Below are positions 27,017 through 38,707 of a DNA stretch of 64,000 nt, piece by piece. Within the stretch, counting starts at the first letter, position 1; every line of letters starts with the position of its first letter. The DNA comes from Actinokineospora pegani. Its GTDB lineage: Bacteria > Actinomycetota > Actinomycetes > Mycobacteriales > Pseudonocardiaceae. The stretch spans positions 56,173-120,172 of the forward strand of contig NZ_WHOL01000091.1 of NCBI RefSeq assembly GCF_009745975.1, in the 5' to 3' direction. The notes under the pieces were generated by a model, which made no database searches, was not told the origin of the DNA, and saw nothing but the letters and a program-made list of their open reading frames with translations. The position numbers were made by a program, and so were the translations under genes.

Positions 27017-27856
27017 TCAACCCAGCACCGTCCGGATTACGTGCCGGGCATTGCCCGCCATCGCCGGGTTCGTCGTCCGGTAATACGGCAGTGCCACCAT
27101 CGCCTGCGACAGTGTCCGTGCCCGCCCGCGGGCCCAGGTCGCGTCGTCCACGCCGAGCGCCTCGCGGAACACCTCCCGGGCGTCGGCGGGCAGCAGGTTC
27201 CACGCCGGGAACAGGTCGCAGGCCGGATCACCGATGCCCGCGCAGCCAAAATCGATCACGCCGGTCAGCCTGCCGTCCTCGACCAGGAGGTTGCCGGGCA
27301 TCAGGTCCGCGTGCAGCCACACCGGCGGCCCGTCCCACTCCGGCGCGTCCTCCCACACGGCGAGCGCGGCGTCGCAGTCGACAGCCTCCTCCGGGACCGT
27401 GCGCAACTCCTCGATCGCCGACCGGGTCGCCGCGTCGAGTGCGGCCAGTGGCCCACCGCGGTGGGCTGGGGGAGCGCCGGGCAGCGTCACCTCCCGCATC
27501 GCCGCTACGAACGCGGCCAAGTCCTCGGCCAGTGGCGCGCCCGGGGTTCCCGCCTCGGGGTTCTCGCCGGGTAACCACCGGTACACCGACCACCGCGACG
27601 GCCAGCCCTCGGCGGGCTCCCCGGCCCCGAGCACCTGCGGGATGGCGGTGGGCAGCAGGGGCGCGAGCCGCGGCAACCAGCGCCGTTCACGCGGTACATC
27701 CCCGTCGTCGGCCAGTGGCAGCCGCACGACCATGTCCGCGCCCAGCCGGTACATCGCGTTGACCGTGCCGCCGGAGGGCAAGCGCCGCATCGGGAGCCCG
27801 GCCCAGTGCGGGAACTGCTCGGCTATCAACCGCCGCACGAGGTCTTCGGTGCTCAT
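27017..27856 (-). CDS. Aminoglycoside phosphotransferase-family kinase
   Basis: This 279-residue protein has an APH/choline-kinase fold. The nucleotide-binding lobe has NAMYRLGADMVVRLPLA. The catalytic loop VWLHADLMPGNLLVEDG carries the Brenner motif HxDxxxxN, and the metal-binding IDFGCAGIGDPACDL follows. Such proteins phosphorylate antibiotics or small molecules; this subgroup (GGTVNAMYRLG) is usually uncharacterised, so resistance should not be assumed. The ATG start is 73 bp from the acnA stop. Confidence 0.88.
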   Translation of the reverse strand: MSTEDLVRRLIAEQFPHWAGLPMRRLPSGGTVNAMYRLGADMVVRLPLADDGDVPRERRWLPRLAPLLPTAIPQVLGAGEPAEGWPSRWSVYRWLPGENPEAGTPGAPLAEDLAAFVAAMREVTLPGAPPAHRGGPLAALDAATRSAIEELRTVPEEAVDCDAALAVWEDAPEWDGPPVWLHADLMPGNLLVEDGRLTGVIDFGCAGIGDPACDLFPAWNLLPADAREVFREALGVDDATWARGRARTLSQAMVALPYYRTTNPAMAGNARHVIRTVLG

Positions 27857-27880
27857 CGGGTTCCATCCGACTCGAGAGCA

Positions 27881-27915
27881 GAGCGGGGCCGGTCCACAAA
27901 GGACCGACCCCGCTC
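27881..27915. terminator. Terminator downstream of acnA
   Basis: GAGCGGGGCCGGTCC and GGACCGACCCCGCTC form a 15-bp stem with one mismatch and a 5-nt ACAAA loop just past the acnA stop. Confidence 0.85.
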
Positions 27916-27929
27916 CTTGGCCCAGCAGG

Positions 27930-30761
<2,832 letters not shown>

Positions 30762-30849
30762 GTCCAACTCCAGTGGCGGCGCATGTCAGTTCGGCTTGTG
30801 AGTCTGGCCTACCCGGTCGGGGTGCGTCCCAGTGCCTCACGCTTGCAAA

Positions 30850-30865
30850 CAGTACGCTTGTCCTA
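30850..30865. promoter_or_regulatory. Putative AcnR operator in the acnA promoter
   Basis: CAGTACGCTTGTCCTA agrees at 13 of 16 positions with the corynebacterial AcnR site as I remember it (CAGAACGCTTGTACTG). It lies 89-104 bp upstream of the acnA start, in the divergent gap with the VOC gene. The second half-site is degenerate. Confidence 0.55.
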
Positions 30866-30901
30866 TTTCGGGTTCAAGAGGACATGCCACCGGAGGGGAA
30901 T

Positions 30902-31255
30902 GTGATCCATCACGTCCAGGTCGCCTGCCCGGTCGACGGGGAGGCCGCCGCGCGGGCCTTCTACGCCGGTTTGTTGGGGTGGGCGGAGCTGCCGAAGCCG
31001 CCGCTGCTGGCCGCGCGGGGCGGGTGTTGGTTCGCCGTGCCGGGTGGGGGAGAGGTGCATGTGGGGGTCGAGCAGGACTTCCGGCCCGCGCTCAAGGCGC
31101 ATCCGGCGTTCGTGGTCGACGTGGGCGCGTTGGCGGGGGCGCTGGAGGCCGCGGGGTGGCCGGTGACCTGGGCCGATCCGGCGGAGATCCCTGGTCGGGC
31201 TCGATTCCACACCGTTGACGGGTCGGGGAACCGAGTGGAGTTCTTGGACGGGTGA
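30902..31255 (+). CDS. Glyoxalase/VOC-superfamily protein
   Basis: This 117-residue VOC-fold protein opens VIHHVQVACPVDGEAAARAFYAGLLGW and closes RFHTVDGSGNRVEFLDG, with the metal-ligand-type His and Glu at the expected ends. It may be a dioxygenase or binding protein; the substrate is unknown. The GTG at 30902 has GGAGG five bases upstream. An ATG six codons earlier (30884) is less likely because the ribosome site lies inside that extension. It is divergent from acnA. Confidence 0.85.
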   Translation: MIHHVQVACPVDGEAAARAFYAGLLGWAELPKPPLLAARGGCWFAVPGGGEVHVGVEQDFRPALKAHPAFVVDVGALAGALEAAGWPVTWADPAEIPGRARFHTVDGSGNRVEFLDG

Positions 31256-31494
31256 GGGTGACGCCTTCGCGCGGGTCGGGCGGCCTGGGAGCCTGCTTCG
31301 GGCGGCTGGGGGAGTTATCCACAGGCAAGATCGACTTTGGGGGGTGGTGGGGGCTGGGCCGGTAGAATGGGCACCGGGACGCCCCCAGTGGTGTGGCGGG
31401 GTGTGTTGACGTGCGCGGGGTGGGGTGTCACAAGGTGGGGTGTGTTCTTGGGGAGCAGGGTGAGTGGCGGGTTGGGTGGGGGCTGACCGCTGAC
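31256..31494. other. Gene-free G-rich interval, possible remnant or small RNA
   Basis: No coding frame is supported. The plus strand has a DnaA-box-like GTTATCCACAGG near 31315, a TAGAAT hexamer near 31362 and long G-rich tracts, and ends at a strong terminator. It could be a transcribed small RNA or the promoter remnant of a lost gene; neither is proven. Confidence 0.3.
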
Positions 31495-31538
31495 GCACGG
31501 CGGCCCGGCACCCCGCGCCGGGTGCCGGGCCGCCGTGC
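31495..31538. terminator. Very strong terminator hairpin
   Basis: An 18-bp perfect inverted repeat, GCACGGCGGCCCGGCACC and GGTGCCGGGCCGCCGTGC, has an 8-nt loop. It sits 18 bp past the stop of the minus-strand gene at 31556. Confidence 0.9.
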
Positions 31539-31555
31539 CCGCGGTCGGGTGGCTG

Positions 31556-33034
31556 CTACTCGTCGGCCAGCTCGATCAGCGCCTTGATGTCCTCGGGCTG
31601 GAGGCTCTTGAGGGCGGTGACCTCGATGTCGGTCAGCGACCGGATGGGGCTGACGTACCACTTTCCGTCGACCTGGGTGGTGACCACGCCGGTGTTGGCC
31701 ATCATGCCCTTGACCAGGTTGGTCACCGCGCGCTCGGCCTCCGGGGACATGCCGGAGCCGCCCAGCTCGGTGGCCAGGTCGTCGGCGCACATCTGTTCCT
31801 TGTCGCCCTCGACCTCGACGGCGTAGCACTCGCCGTCCTTGGTGACGCGCAGCCGCTCGCCGCTGTCGTCGTCGCGGAGGGTCACCTCCTTGAGGATGAC
31901 CTTCGTCGCCTTGTCGACGTCCTGGGTCTCGGTGGACAGGTCCAGGAGGGTCACGCCGCTGGCGGCGTCGTCGCCGACCTCCTCGATGATGGCCGGGCCC
32001 ACGTCGTAGAGCACGCCCATCTCGTCGGGGGGCAGGTGGCCGATGGCCCCGGCCAGGTCGCCTGCCAGGCCCGCCTCGACCAGGCCGCGCACCGCGCCCT
32101 CGGGGTCGGAGCCGCCGACCTTGGGCAGCGGGGTGGTGGGCCAGTCCCGCTTCTCCTCGGCCAGCGCGTAGTCGGCGAAGGTGTAGAGCAGGCTCGGGTA
32201 CCACTCGCCGTCGACCTGGACCGTGGCGATCCGCACCGGCTCGCCGCCGTTGCTCTTGGCGACCTCCTCGGCGATGTCGATCGTCTCGGTCTCCTTGCCG
32301 CCGGGCACGCCGTCGGGGAAGGCGATGTCGAGGAATTCCTGGGTGAACGGCAGCTTCGCCGCGTCCGAGGTGAGGGTGATCTTGCCGCTGGTCAGCTTGG
32401 TGATGGTCAGGTGGTCGTTGACCCGCTCCGCGCCCGACTCGTCGAACACCAGGTTCTCGGTGGTCAGCTCCATGCCGCTGATCTTGTTCGGGTCGACGTC
32501 GGAGCGGTACACCTCGAGCCGCTGCAGCTCCTTGGTCGTCTCCGAGTTCAGCGTCGTCATCAGGTCGCGCTCGGCCGGGGCCAGCTCGGTGAGCAGCCCG
32601 GCGACGTCGCCCTTGGTCAGCGCGTCCACCAGGCCGGTGGCGGCCGCGGTGGGCGAGTCGGACCCGGCCTGCGCCTCGCCCCGGTTCAGCGCCCAGACGG
32701 TCACGCCCGCGCCCGCGGCGACCGCGAACACCGCCGCGACCACGCCGATGACCAGGCCCTTGCGCTTGCGGCCCCCGGGCTGCTCGGGCGGCAGCGGGTA
32801 GCCGCCCTGGTCCCACTGGCCGGTCGGCCCGTAGCCCTGGCCCGGGTACTGCTGGCTCTGATACTGCTGACCCTGGTACTGCTGGCCTGGGTACTGCTGC
32901 CCCTGGTACTGCTGCTGCGGGAACCCGCCGGACTGCGGGAACTGCTGGTCCTGCGCCGGGTGTTGCTGCGGGTACTGCTGCTGGTGCGGGTCATTCGGCT
33001 GCCACTGGCCACCAGGCCCCGGCGGATAGGTCAC
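31556..33034 (-). CDS. Membrane-anchored protein with Q/Y-rich N-terminus and NTF2-like (DUF4878-type) repeats
   Basis: This 492-residue protein has a disordered cytosolic N-terminus of about 80 residues made of GQQY-type pentapeptides, then one transmembrane helix (KGLVIGVVAAVFAVAAGAGVTVWAL), then an extracytoplasmic part with repeated segments like ATGLVDALTKGDVAGLLTEL and AVRGLVEAGLAGDLAGAIGHL, resembling DUF4878/NTF2-like folds. No enzymatic motif is visible. It may be a cell-envelope protein. The GTG start follows AGGGGAGACC and overlaps the upstream membrane-protein stop by 4 nt. Confidence 0.82.
   Translation of the reverse strand: MTYPPGPGGQWQPNDPHQQQYPQQHPAQDQQFPQSGGFPQQQYQGQQYPGQQYQGQQYQSQQYPGQGYGPTGQWDQGGYPLPPEQPGGRKRKGLVIGVVAAVFAVAAGAGVTVWALNRGEAQAGSDSPTAAATGLVDALTKGDVAGLLTELAPAERDLMTTLNSETTKELQRLEVYRSDVDPNKISGMELTTENLVFDESGAERVNDHLTITKLTSGKITLTSDAAKLPFTQEFLDIAFPDGVPGGKETETIDIAEEVAKSNGGEPVRIATVQVDGEWYPSLLYTFADYALAEEKRDWPTTPLPKVGGSDPEGAVRGLVEAGLAGDLAGAIGHLPPDEMGVLYDVGPAIIEEVGDDAASGVTLLDLSTETQDVDKATKVILKEVTLRDDDSGERLRVTKDGECYAVEVEGDKEQMCADDLATELGGSGMSPEAERAVTNLVKGMMANTGVVTTQVDGKWYVSPIRSLTDIEVTALKSLQPEDIKALIELADE
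32847..32921. repeat. 15-bp minisatellite encoding GQQY-type pentapeptides
   Basis: Five units beginning TACTGCTG occur at 32847, 32862, 32877, 32892 and 32907, exactly 15 bp apart. On the coding (minus) strand each unit gives a five-residue Q-Q-Y unit. Copy number could vary by slippage without breaking the frame. Confidence 0.85.
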
Positions 33035-33498
33035 GGTCTCCCCTTCGCTCTTTCTCGGGCACTGCGGCGCCCGCTCACCAGGACGCCGACCGCGCCCACC
33101 GCGGCCAGCGTCGCACCGATCGCGGTTGTGGTCGGCCCCGCCGTCGCGATGCCGACGGGGGTGTCCCCGTTGCCCGCTTCGACGACGGCGACCCCCGCGA
33201 CGGTTCCGCTGATTATCGTCACGAACAGGCAAATCGTTGCGGCCGTCCGGCGCAGACCCAGCGCGTACGCGGCGACGCAGAGCGTGACCGCCGGAACGAT
33301 GCCGAACCAGGCGCCGGGCAACCAGGTCAAGCCGGTGCCCGCTAGCGCGCCGAGTGTCCGGATGACACCGAGGAACTCGAAGCTGTCGCGCAGCACCGAG
33401 CCCGAGCGCAGCCAGGGCAGGAACAGGCCGAGCGCCGTGGCGGCGAGGCCGAGCGCCGCGGTGGCCGTCCACCCCGCTCCGGGTCGTCTGAACCGCAT
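33031..33498 (-). CDS. Small multi-pass membrane protein
   Basis: This 155-residue protein has about four hydrophobic helices (WTATAALGLAATALGLFLPWL, WFGIVPAVTLCVAAYALGL, ATICLFVTIISGTVAGVAV, AIGATLAAVGAVGVLVSG). No family is recognised. The C-terminus is basic. The ATG at MRFRRPG is the best start; the ribosome site is weak. It is coupled to the downstream Q/Y-rich gene by a GTGA overlap, so the two products may work together in the envelope. Confidence 0.7.
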   Translation of the reverse strand: MRFRRPGAGWTATAALGLAATALGLFLPWLRSGSVLRDSFEFLGVIRTLGALAGTGLTWLPGAWFGIVPAVTLCVAAYALGLRRTAATICLFVTIISGTVAGVAVVEAGNGDTPVGIATAGPTTTAIGATLAAVGAVGVLVSGRRSARERAKGRP

Positions 33499-33764
33499 CC
33501 GGCCATGCTCGCAGTCGGTGTGCGGCCCGTTGTGGTCGCCCTCGTTCAGGTGACCGAATGCCGCGCGATCCGAGGTCGCGTGATCGCCGATCACACCCAG
33601 AGTGAGAGGCGTGCGACAAGTTGCCCCCGTTACGGAAGTTTCGCAAGTTGCGGCTGGTGTGCTTGGTGTCTGTTTGGCACAGTCAGGGGCGGCGGTCTCG
33701 TGTGGACCGACAGGTCGAACCGCCCGTCGGGCCGGGTTCGTGGAGCGCTGGAAGGTGGTGCGCC

Positions 33765-35105
33765 GTGCGGGGATGGCGGATGTCGAAGATCGGTTTCTTC
33801 GCCACCTCGGTGGCGTTGTGCGCGGTCGTCTCGACCGCGACCACCGCGGCGGCCGTGCCACCGCCACCGCCCAACCCCAGCGACTCCGAGATCGAGGGCG
33901 GCCGTGCCGAGGTCAACGCCAAGGCGGGCCAGGTCGGCGAGCTGACCAGCAGGCTCGCCCAGGCGGAGGCCCGGCTGACCCGGCTGCAGGCCGAGGTCGA
34001 GGCGAAGATGGAGGACGCCAACAAGGCCCGCGTCGACCAGGAGACGGCCGAGCGGGCCGCGGCCGAGGCGGAGTCGGCGGCCCGGGCCGCCGACCGCGAG
34101 GCGGCGGCGGCGGGCAAGGCCATCGAGACCGCGCGCGGCCAGCTCGACCAGTTCGCCGCGGGCAGCTACAAGCAGGGCAGCACGGTCGGGTCGATCTCCG
34201 CCTACCTGGGCGCCTCGAGCCCCGAGGACCTGCTCGCCCGCGCCCAGCTCCTCAACGCCGTGTCCGGCAGCAGGCTCGACGCCCTCGACGGCATGGAGCG
34301 CGCCCGCACGGTCAAGGCCAACAAGGACTCCCAGGCGCGCGCCGCGCTCGAGCTGGCCAACGCGAAGGAGCAGCAGGCCCGCCAGGCCAGGGCCGCCGCC
34401 GACACCGCCACCGAGACCGCACGCCAGGCCCGCTCGTCGCAGGCCTCGCGGTCCCAGGAGCTGCAGGCGGCCAAGGCCGACTACGAGCAGCAGCTCACCG
34501 CCGCCCAAGCCCGCGTCGGCGGGTTGGAGGGCCAGCGCGAGAAGTACCAGCAGTGGCTGGCGGCCAAGGAACGCGAGGACGCCGTCAAGGCCGCCGCCGC
34601 CGCTGCCGCCGCCGCTCAGCAGGGCGCCACCGCCCCTCAGCCGGGCGGTGGCGGCGGTGACTCGGCAGGCCCCGCCCCGGTGGGCTCGGCCCGGCGCGTG
34701 ATCGACCGGGCCCTCTCACAACTGGGCGTCCCGTACGCCTGGGGCGGCGGCAACGCCAATGGGCCCACGCGCGGCATCCGCGACGGCGGTGTGGCCGACT
34801 CCTACGGTGATTTCCAGAAGGTCGGCTTCGACTGCTCGGGCCTGATGATCTACGCGTTCGCCGGGGTGGGGATCAGCCTGCCGCACTACAGCGGGTACCA
34901 GGCCACGGCCGGGCGCCGGGTCCCGTTGAGCCAGAAGGCGCCGGGGGACATGCTGTTCTGGGCCAGTGGCGGTGGGCGTATCCACCACGTGGCGCTGTAC
35001 ATGGGGAACGGGCAGATGGTCGAGGCCCCGTACTCGGGGTCGCGGGTGCGGATCGCCCCGGTCCGGTACGGCGGCATCGTCCCCTACGCCACCCGCCTGC
35101 TCTAG
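33765..35105 (+). CDS. Secreted NlpC/P60 peptidoglycan hydrolase (RipA-like)
   Basis: This 446-residue protein has a signal peptide (IGFFATSVALCAVVSTATTAAA), a long alpha-helical coiled-coil domain (about 50-310, rich in Ala, Glu, Gln) and a C-terminal NlpC/P60 endopeptidase. The catalytic Cys is in GFDCSGLMIYAF and His in GGRIHHVALYMG, with a third polar residue further on. RipA-type enzymes cleave peptidoglycan cross-bridges at division, with the coiled coil keeping them inactive. GTG at 33765 has GAAGG nine bases upstream; ATG at 33780 is nearly as good. The position after acnA matches Rv1477. Confidence 0.9.
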   Translation: MRGWRMSKIGFFATSVALCAVVSTATTAAAVPPPPPNPSDSEIEGGRAEVNAKAGQVGELTSRLAQAEARLTRLQAEVEAKMEDANKARVDQETAERAAAEAESAARAADREAAAAGKAIETARGQLDQFAAGSYKQGSTVGSISAYLGASSPEDLLARAQLLNAVSGSRLDALDGMERARTVKANKDSQARAALELANAKEQQARQARAAADTATETARQARSSQASRSQELQAAKADYEQQLTAAQARVGGLEGQREKYQQWLAAKEREDAVKAAAAAAAAAQQGATAPQPGGGGGDSAGPAPVGSARRVIDRALSQLGVPYAWGGGNANGPTRGIRDGGVADSYGDFQKVGFDCSGLMIYAFAGVGISLPHYSGYQATAGRRVPLSQKAPGDMLFWASGGGRIHHVALYMGNGQMVEAPYSGSRVRIAPVRYGGIVPYATRLL

Positions 35106-35178
35106 GGCATGGAAGTGGCTGGTGACACACGGACCGCGAGGCGGTCGACACCAGGATCGTGACCGCTAACGTCGTGGT

Positions 35179-35931
35179 GTGACCGTCCTCTTCCCGCCCC
35201 GGCTGACAGCGAGTGCCGAGGCCATCCTGGCCGCCGCCGCGCGCCGGGGGCTGCGGACGGTGCGCTTGCCGTCGTTCGAGCTGCCCGCGGGGCTGACCGC
35301 GCAGCACCTGCACGCGGGGCCGAGCTTCGCGGACGCGGTGGGTGCGCCGTTGGGCATCGCCCTGCTGGAGGCCCCGGCGGACTGGCTGGCTCGATTGCCG
35401 GGGGAGTTCACCCGGCGCGCAGTGCGGTTCATGCCGATCCGGGAGGCGTGGGCGCTGCGGTACCCGGTGTTCGCCAAGTCGCCCAACGACAAGGGCATTC
35501 GGGCGATGATCTACAGCGATGGGTCCAGGCTCCCCGGGGCGGACGCCGTCGACCCCGACACGCCGGTGCTGGTGTCCGACGTGACGCGGTTCGACGCCGA
35601 GGTGCGGTTGCACGTCCTGGACAACGCCGTGGTCGCCGCCAGTCGGTACGCCCGAGACGGCCGCCGCGATCTGGGGCCCGCTCCCACCGACGCCCTGGCG
35701 TTCGCCGCCGATCTGCTCTCCGCCGTCGGGAGCACGCTGCCCAGCGCTGTCGTGGTCGACATCGGCGTGGTCGACGGCGGGTGGGCGGTCATCGAGGCGA
35801 ACGCGGCGTGGGCGAGTGGGATCTACGTCGCCGATCCGGACACCGCCCTCGATGTCGTTCTGCGGGCGGCCCGGCCGGTCGCTGGGCTCAGTGAGCGTGA
35901 CCGCCGGTTCACCCGTCAGCCGGTCGAGTAG
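35179..35931 (+). CDS. ATP-grasp domain protein (DUF4343-like)
   Basis: This 250-residue protein matches ATP-grasp-like proteins of the DUF4343 type: FAKSPNDKGIRAMIYSDG, the acidic VSDVTRFDAEVRLHVL, and VVVDIGVVDGGWAVIEANAAWASGIY, where Glu and Asn suit Mg-ATP coordination. Members are predicted carboxylate-amine ligases. No partner enzyme is evident. Its last 16 bp overlap the 3' end of the convergent macro-KAP gene. Confidence 0.75.
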   Translation: MTVLFPPRLTASAEAILAAAARRGLRTVRLPSFELPAGLTAQHLHAGPSFADAVGAPLGIALLEAPADWLARLPGEFTRRAVRFMPIREAWALRYPVFAKSPNDKGIRAMIYSDGSRLPGADAVDPDTPVLVSDVTRFDAEVRLHVLDNAVVAASRYARDGRRDLGPAPTDALAFAADLLSAVGSTLPSAVVVDIGVVDGGWAVIEANAAWASGIYVADPDTALDVVLRAARPVAGLSERDRRFTRQPVE

Positions 35932-38363
35932 CGGAAGCGGCCGATCGCCTGCGCCCAGGTGGCGATCTTCTCCGGGGTCGGGGTCGACTCCGGGATGATG
36001 CTGTTGTCGGCGAGCAGGGCGTTCCAGGTGCGCAGCGGCTCCTGGGTGAGGTCGTGGAAGACGGCGGCCGGGTTCGGGGCCGCGACCACGAGGCCGATCA
36101 GGATGATGACGAGCTCGTGGTCGCGGTCGAGGAACTCCGAGGCCGTGCTCAGCTCGCGGGTGGCGCGGATCATGCGGTAGATGTTGACCAGGCGCTTGGC
36201 CGCGCGTGGGGTGTCGACCAGGCCGCTGACGCGGTCGAGGGCTCGTAGTTCGCGGGTTGTCAGGCCGTGGTGGGGCGCGGGGTCGGCGGGGCGGTGGACG
36301 GCGGTGTCCAGGGGTGAGCCGCGTTCGACCGTCGTGGCCTCGGCCGTGGTGGCGGGGACGGGGTGCGCGGCCGTGGGGGCGATGTCGACCAGGGATCGGA
36401 GCATTTCGCCGACCTGGGCCCTGGGCATGGCGGGCAGGGCGAAGGGGATGGTGATGACCTTCTCCAGGTACCTCTCCGCCGAGCCGTCGCGGACCGAGTC
36501 GCGGTGGCGGGCGTCGACTGAGCGTTGCAGCCATCCGGGGTCGACGCCCAGGACGACGACGAACAGGTCCATGGCCAGCAGCAGGTGCACGGCCTCCAGC
36601 ACCTCGACCACCTGGTGGGCGTCGCAGCGGTCCAGGTCGTCGATGTAGAGGACGATCCGCTCCACCGGCTTGTCGTCGGGCCCGGCGTCGTCCCGCCAGT
36701 CGCGCAGCAGGGACACGAGGTCCTCGAAGTCCTCGCGGAGCTGCGTGACCGTGCCGAGCCGACGCGTGTACAGGTCGCCGCGCGCCCGCGTGCCGACGAA
36801 CTCGCCCCAGCGCCGGGAGGGGGCCAGGCCTTCCAGCTCCGCGCGCAGACCGGCGAGCCGCGTCACGGCCGCGTCCGCACCCGCCACCGCGGCGGCCTCG
36901 CGGTCCTCGGCCTCGCGCAGCCGGTGCAACGCCTCGCCCACGAGCACGTCGGCCTGCGCGTCCAGGCTGCCGCGGATCTCCTCGCCCAGTTCGCGCAACC
37001 GGACCGCCCCGCGGTGCGCGCGCTCCATCCATGCCGCGCCGACCGCCCCCAGCACGAGCGCCACGGGTCCGCCGACCGCCGCCGTCCAGCTCCAAGCCGC
37101 CGTCAACGCAACCGAGACCACCAGGACGAGCGCCGCCGCCGCCAGCGCCATGGCCCCGTGCCGCGTCCTGGGCAGCTCGCGCAGCTTGGCCGTCTCGCCC
37201 GCCAGGCCGCTGAGCTCCCGGACGATGATCGTCGCGTCCTCGGGCACGCCCAGCTTGTCCGCCAGGTCCGGGACCTCCGCCTTGGCCCGCTCGGAGTCGC
37301 GGACGGCCCGCACCAGGTCCCGCACACCCGTCCTGGTCGAGGCGCGGGCGCGCCGCACCTCGGAGCGCAGCCGGTCCAGCTCCTTGCCCGCCTCCGCGCG
37401 CTCCTGCTCCAGGGTGCTCACGTCATCGCCGTGCCGCTCGATCAGCTCGCGCAACCGCTCCCGCTGCCGGGCGGGCCCCGGCTCCTCGACGGCGAGACCG
37501 CGGAACACGACGTCGGCGATGCTGGCCCACAGGTCGGTGTCGGCGTAGTGCCAGGCGTTGAACGAGATGTGCCGCACCTGGCCGCACAGCCGCGGCGCCC
37601 CGGAGGCGGCGAGGTCCTCGATGTGCTTGCGCAGCAGCCCGAGGAAGAACGACTTGCCCGACCCCCACTGCCCGAACACGCCGATGGACAGCGGGGTCGT
37701 CGTCTCGCGGTCGACGATGACACCGGCCAGCATCCGCGCGAAGGGGGAGACCCCGAGCTTGTCCCGCTCGGCGGGGATCGGCTGGGTCACGTCCACCAGG
37801 TCGGTCAGCGCGCCGCCGGACAGCTCCGCCGGCGGGGCACCCGCCCGCAGCTCGGTGGACACGTCGGCGCTGTCGTCGAAGACGATCACGCGCCGCAGCT
37901 CGGACGTGTCCAGGGCCCGGAGCCGGGCGCCGAGGTGGACCGCGATCTCGTGCTTCGACATCCCCAGGGAACCGCCGCCGATCAGCGGGAGGGCCACGGT
38001 GTCGCACCGCGTCGCCGCTGCTTCGAGGGCTGAGGCGGTCGCGGTCCAGACCGAGGACAAGGAGGCCTCCCTGTCCTCGCCGTGCGGGGAGGTGAGGATG
38101 ACGTGCCGCACGCGGGCGTCGAGGTGCCGGGGGAGTTCGACGCCGGTCGTGCTGGTCGGGGTGATCTGGTCGAAGGGGAGCCCGTGCAGCGGGCCGTCGA
38201 GCTCGGGGAGGTGGCGGAGCAGCGCTCGCGCGAGGGTGCCGAGCGTGTCGCCGACTGGGACAACGAGGGCGTCGACGTCGAGGTCCCACGGCTTCGCGGT
38301 GATGGCGAAGAGCACTTCGGTGCCGTTGAAGTCGCCGATGGCCACGAGCGCGGGGCTGATCAT
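35916..38363 (-). CDS. Macro-like domain fused to a membrane KAP-family P-loop NTPase
   Basis: This 815-residue protein has three parts. Residues 1-170 look like a macro (ADP-ribose-binding) domain: DALVVPVGDTLG, VRHVILTSPHG, and VALPLIGGGSLGMSKHEIAVHLG. Residues 215-815 form a KAP NTPase with Walker A FGQWGSGKS (about 231-238), the KAP motif FNAWHYADTDLWASI, a coiled coil, two adjacent transmembrane helices (about 403-447) inserted between Walker A and B, and Walker B RIVLYIDDLDRCDAHQVVEVLEAV cut at about 570-590. KAP ATPases are membrane signalling or defence NTPases. The ATG at 38363 is the only sensible start. It has no operon partners and may be a single-gene immune or stress device. Confidence 0.82.
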   Translation of the reverse strand: MISPALVAIGDFNGTEVLFAITAKPWDLDVDALVVPVGDTLGTLARALLRHLPELDGPLHGLPFDQITPTSTTGVELPRHLDARVRHVILTSPHGEDREASLSSVWTATASALEAAATRCDTVALPLIGGGSLGMSKHEIAVHLGARLRALDTSELRRVIVFDDSADVSTELRAGAPPAELSGGALTDLVDVTQPIPAERDKLGVSPFARMLAGVIVDRETTTPLSIGVFGQWGSGKSFFLGLLRKHIEDLAASGAPRLCGQVRHISFNAWHYADTDLWASIADVVFRGLAVEEPGPARQRERLRELIERHGDDVSTLEQERAEAGKELDRLRSEVRRARASTRTGVRDLVRAVRDSERAKAEVPDLADKLGVPEDATIIVRELSGLAGETAKLRELPRTRHGAMALAAAALVLVVSVALTAAWSWTAAVGGPVALVLGAVGAAWMERAHRGAVRLRELGEEIRGSLDAQADVLVGEALHRLREAEDREAAAVAGADAAVTRLAGLRAELEGLAPSRRWGEFVGTRARGDLYTRRLGTVTQLREDFEDLVSLLRDWRDDAGPDDKPVERIVLYIDDLDRCDAHQVVEVLEAVHLLLAMDLFVVVLGVDPGWLQRSVDARHRDSVRDGSAERYLEKVITIPFALPAMPRAQVGEMLRSLVDIAPTAAHPVPATTAEATTVERGSPLDTAVHRPADPAPHHGLTTRELRALDRVSGLVDTPRAAKRLVNIYRMIRATRELSTASEFLDRDHELVIILIGLVVAAPNPAAVFHDLTQEPLRTWNALLADNSIIPESTPTPEKIATWAQAIGRFRYSTG

Positions 38364-38707
38364 GTGAACGGACCTTAGTGCCACAGCGGCGGCCTGGGGC
38401 ACCTGACGCGTCGTGGCCTCGGCGGGCTCGGGTGTGGTGATCCCGCGCCGATCGCTACTCGTCGCCGCGGGTGGTGCGGGAGCGGGCTTCGACGTGGAAG
38501 CGTTCGCGGCGGTGCGCGGTGTCCGCCTACGGCGTGCACATCGTCTCCGACCAGGTGACCGATGTGCCCAACGCATAACGCGCACTGGCGTGAACGGGGC
38601 TTCCGGCAACCTGCGTCGACGCGGCCGCCGCCGTCTGTTCACACGCTCCACATCGGTCTCACACGCGGTGTGTTCGCCTCAACCCGCCGCGTGGGCAAGG
38701 AAGTTCA
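38364..38707. other. Gene-poor interval with a coding-like remnant
   Basis: There is no complete gene. A plus-strand frame ending at a TAA near 38578 reads AYGVHIVSDQVTDVPNA with biased codons and may be the 3' scrap of a lost gene. The rest is unassigned and includes the promoter of the macro-KAP gene. Confidence 0.3.

Noticed and set aside
27017-27856. Antibiotic resistance call for the APH-family gene
   Set aside because: The kinase motifs are clear, but this subgroup is mostly uncharacterised and nothing nearby indicates a drug substrate.
33499-33764. Possible c-di-AMP (ydaO) riboswitch before the NlpC/P60 gene
   Set aside because: Such genes often have one in actinobacteria, but the conserved ydaO motifs are not visible in this gap.
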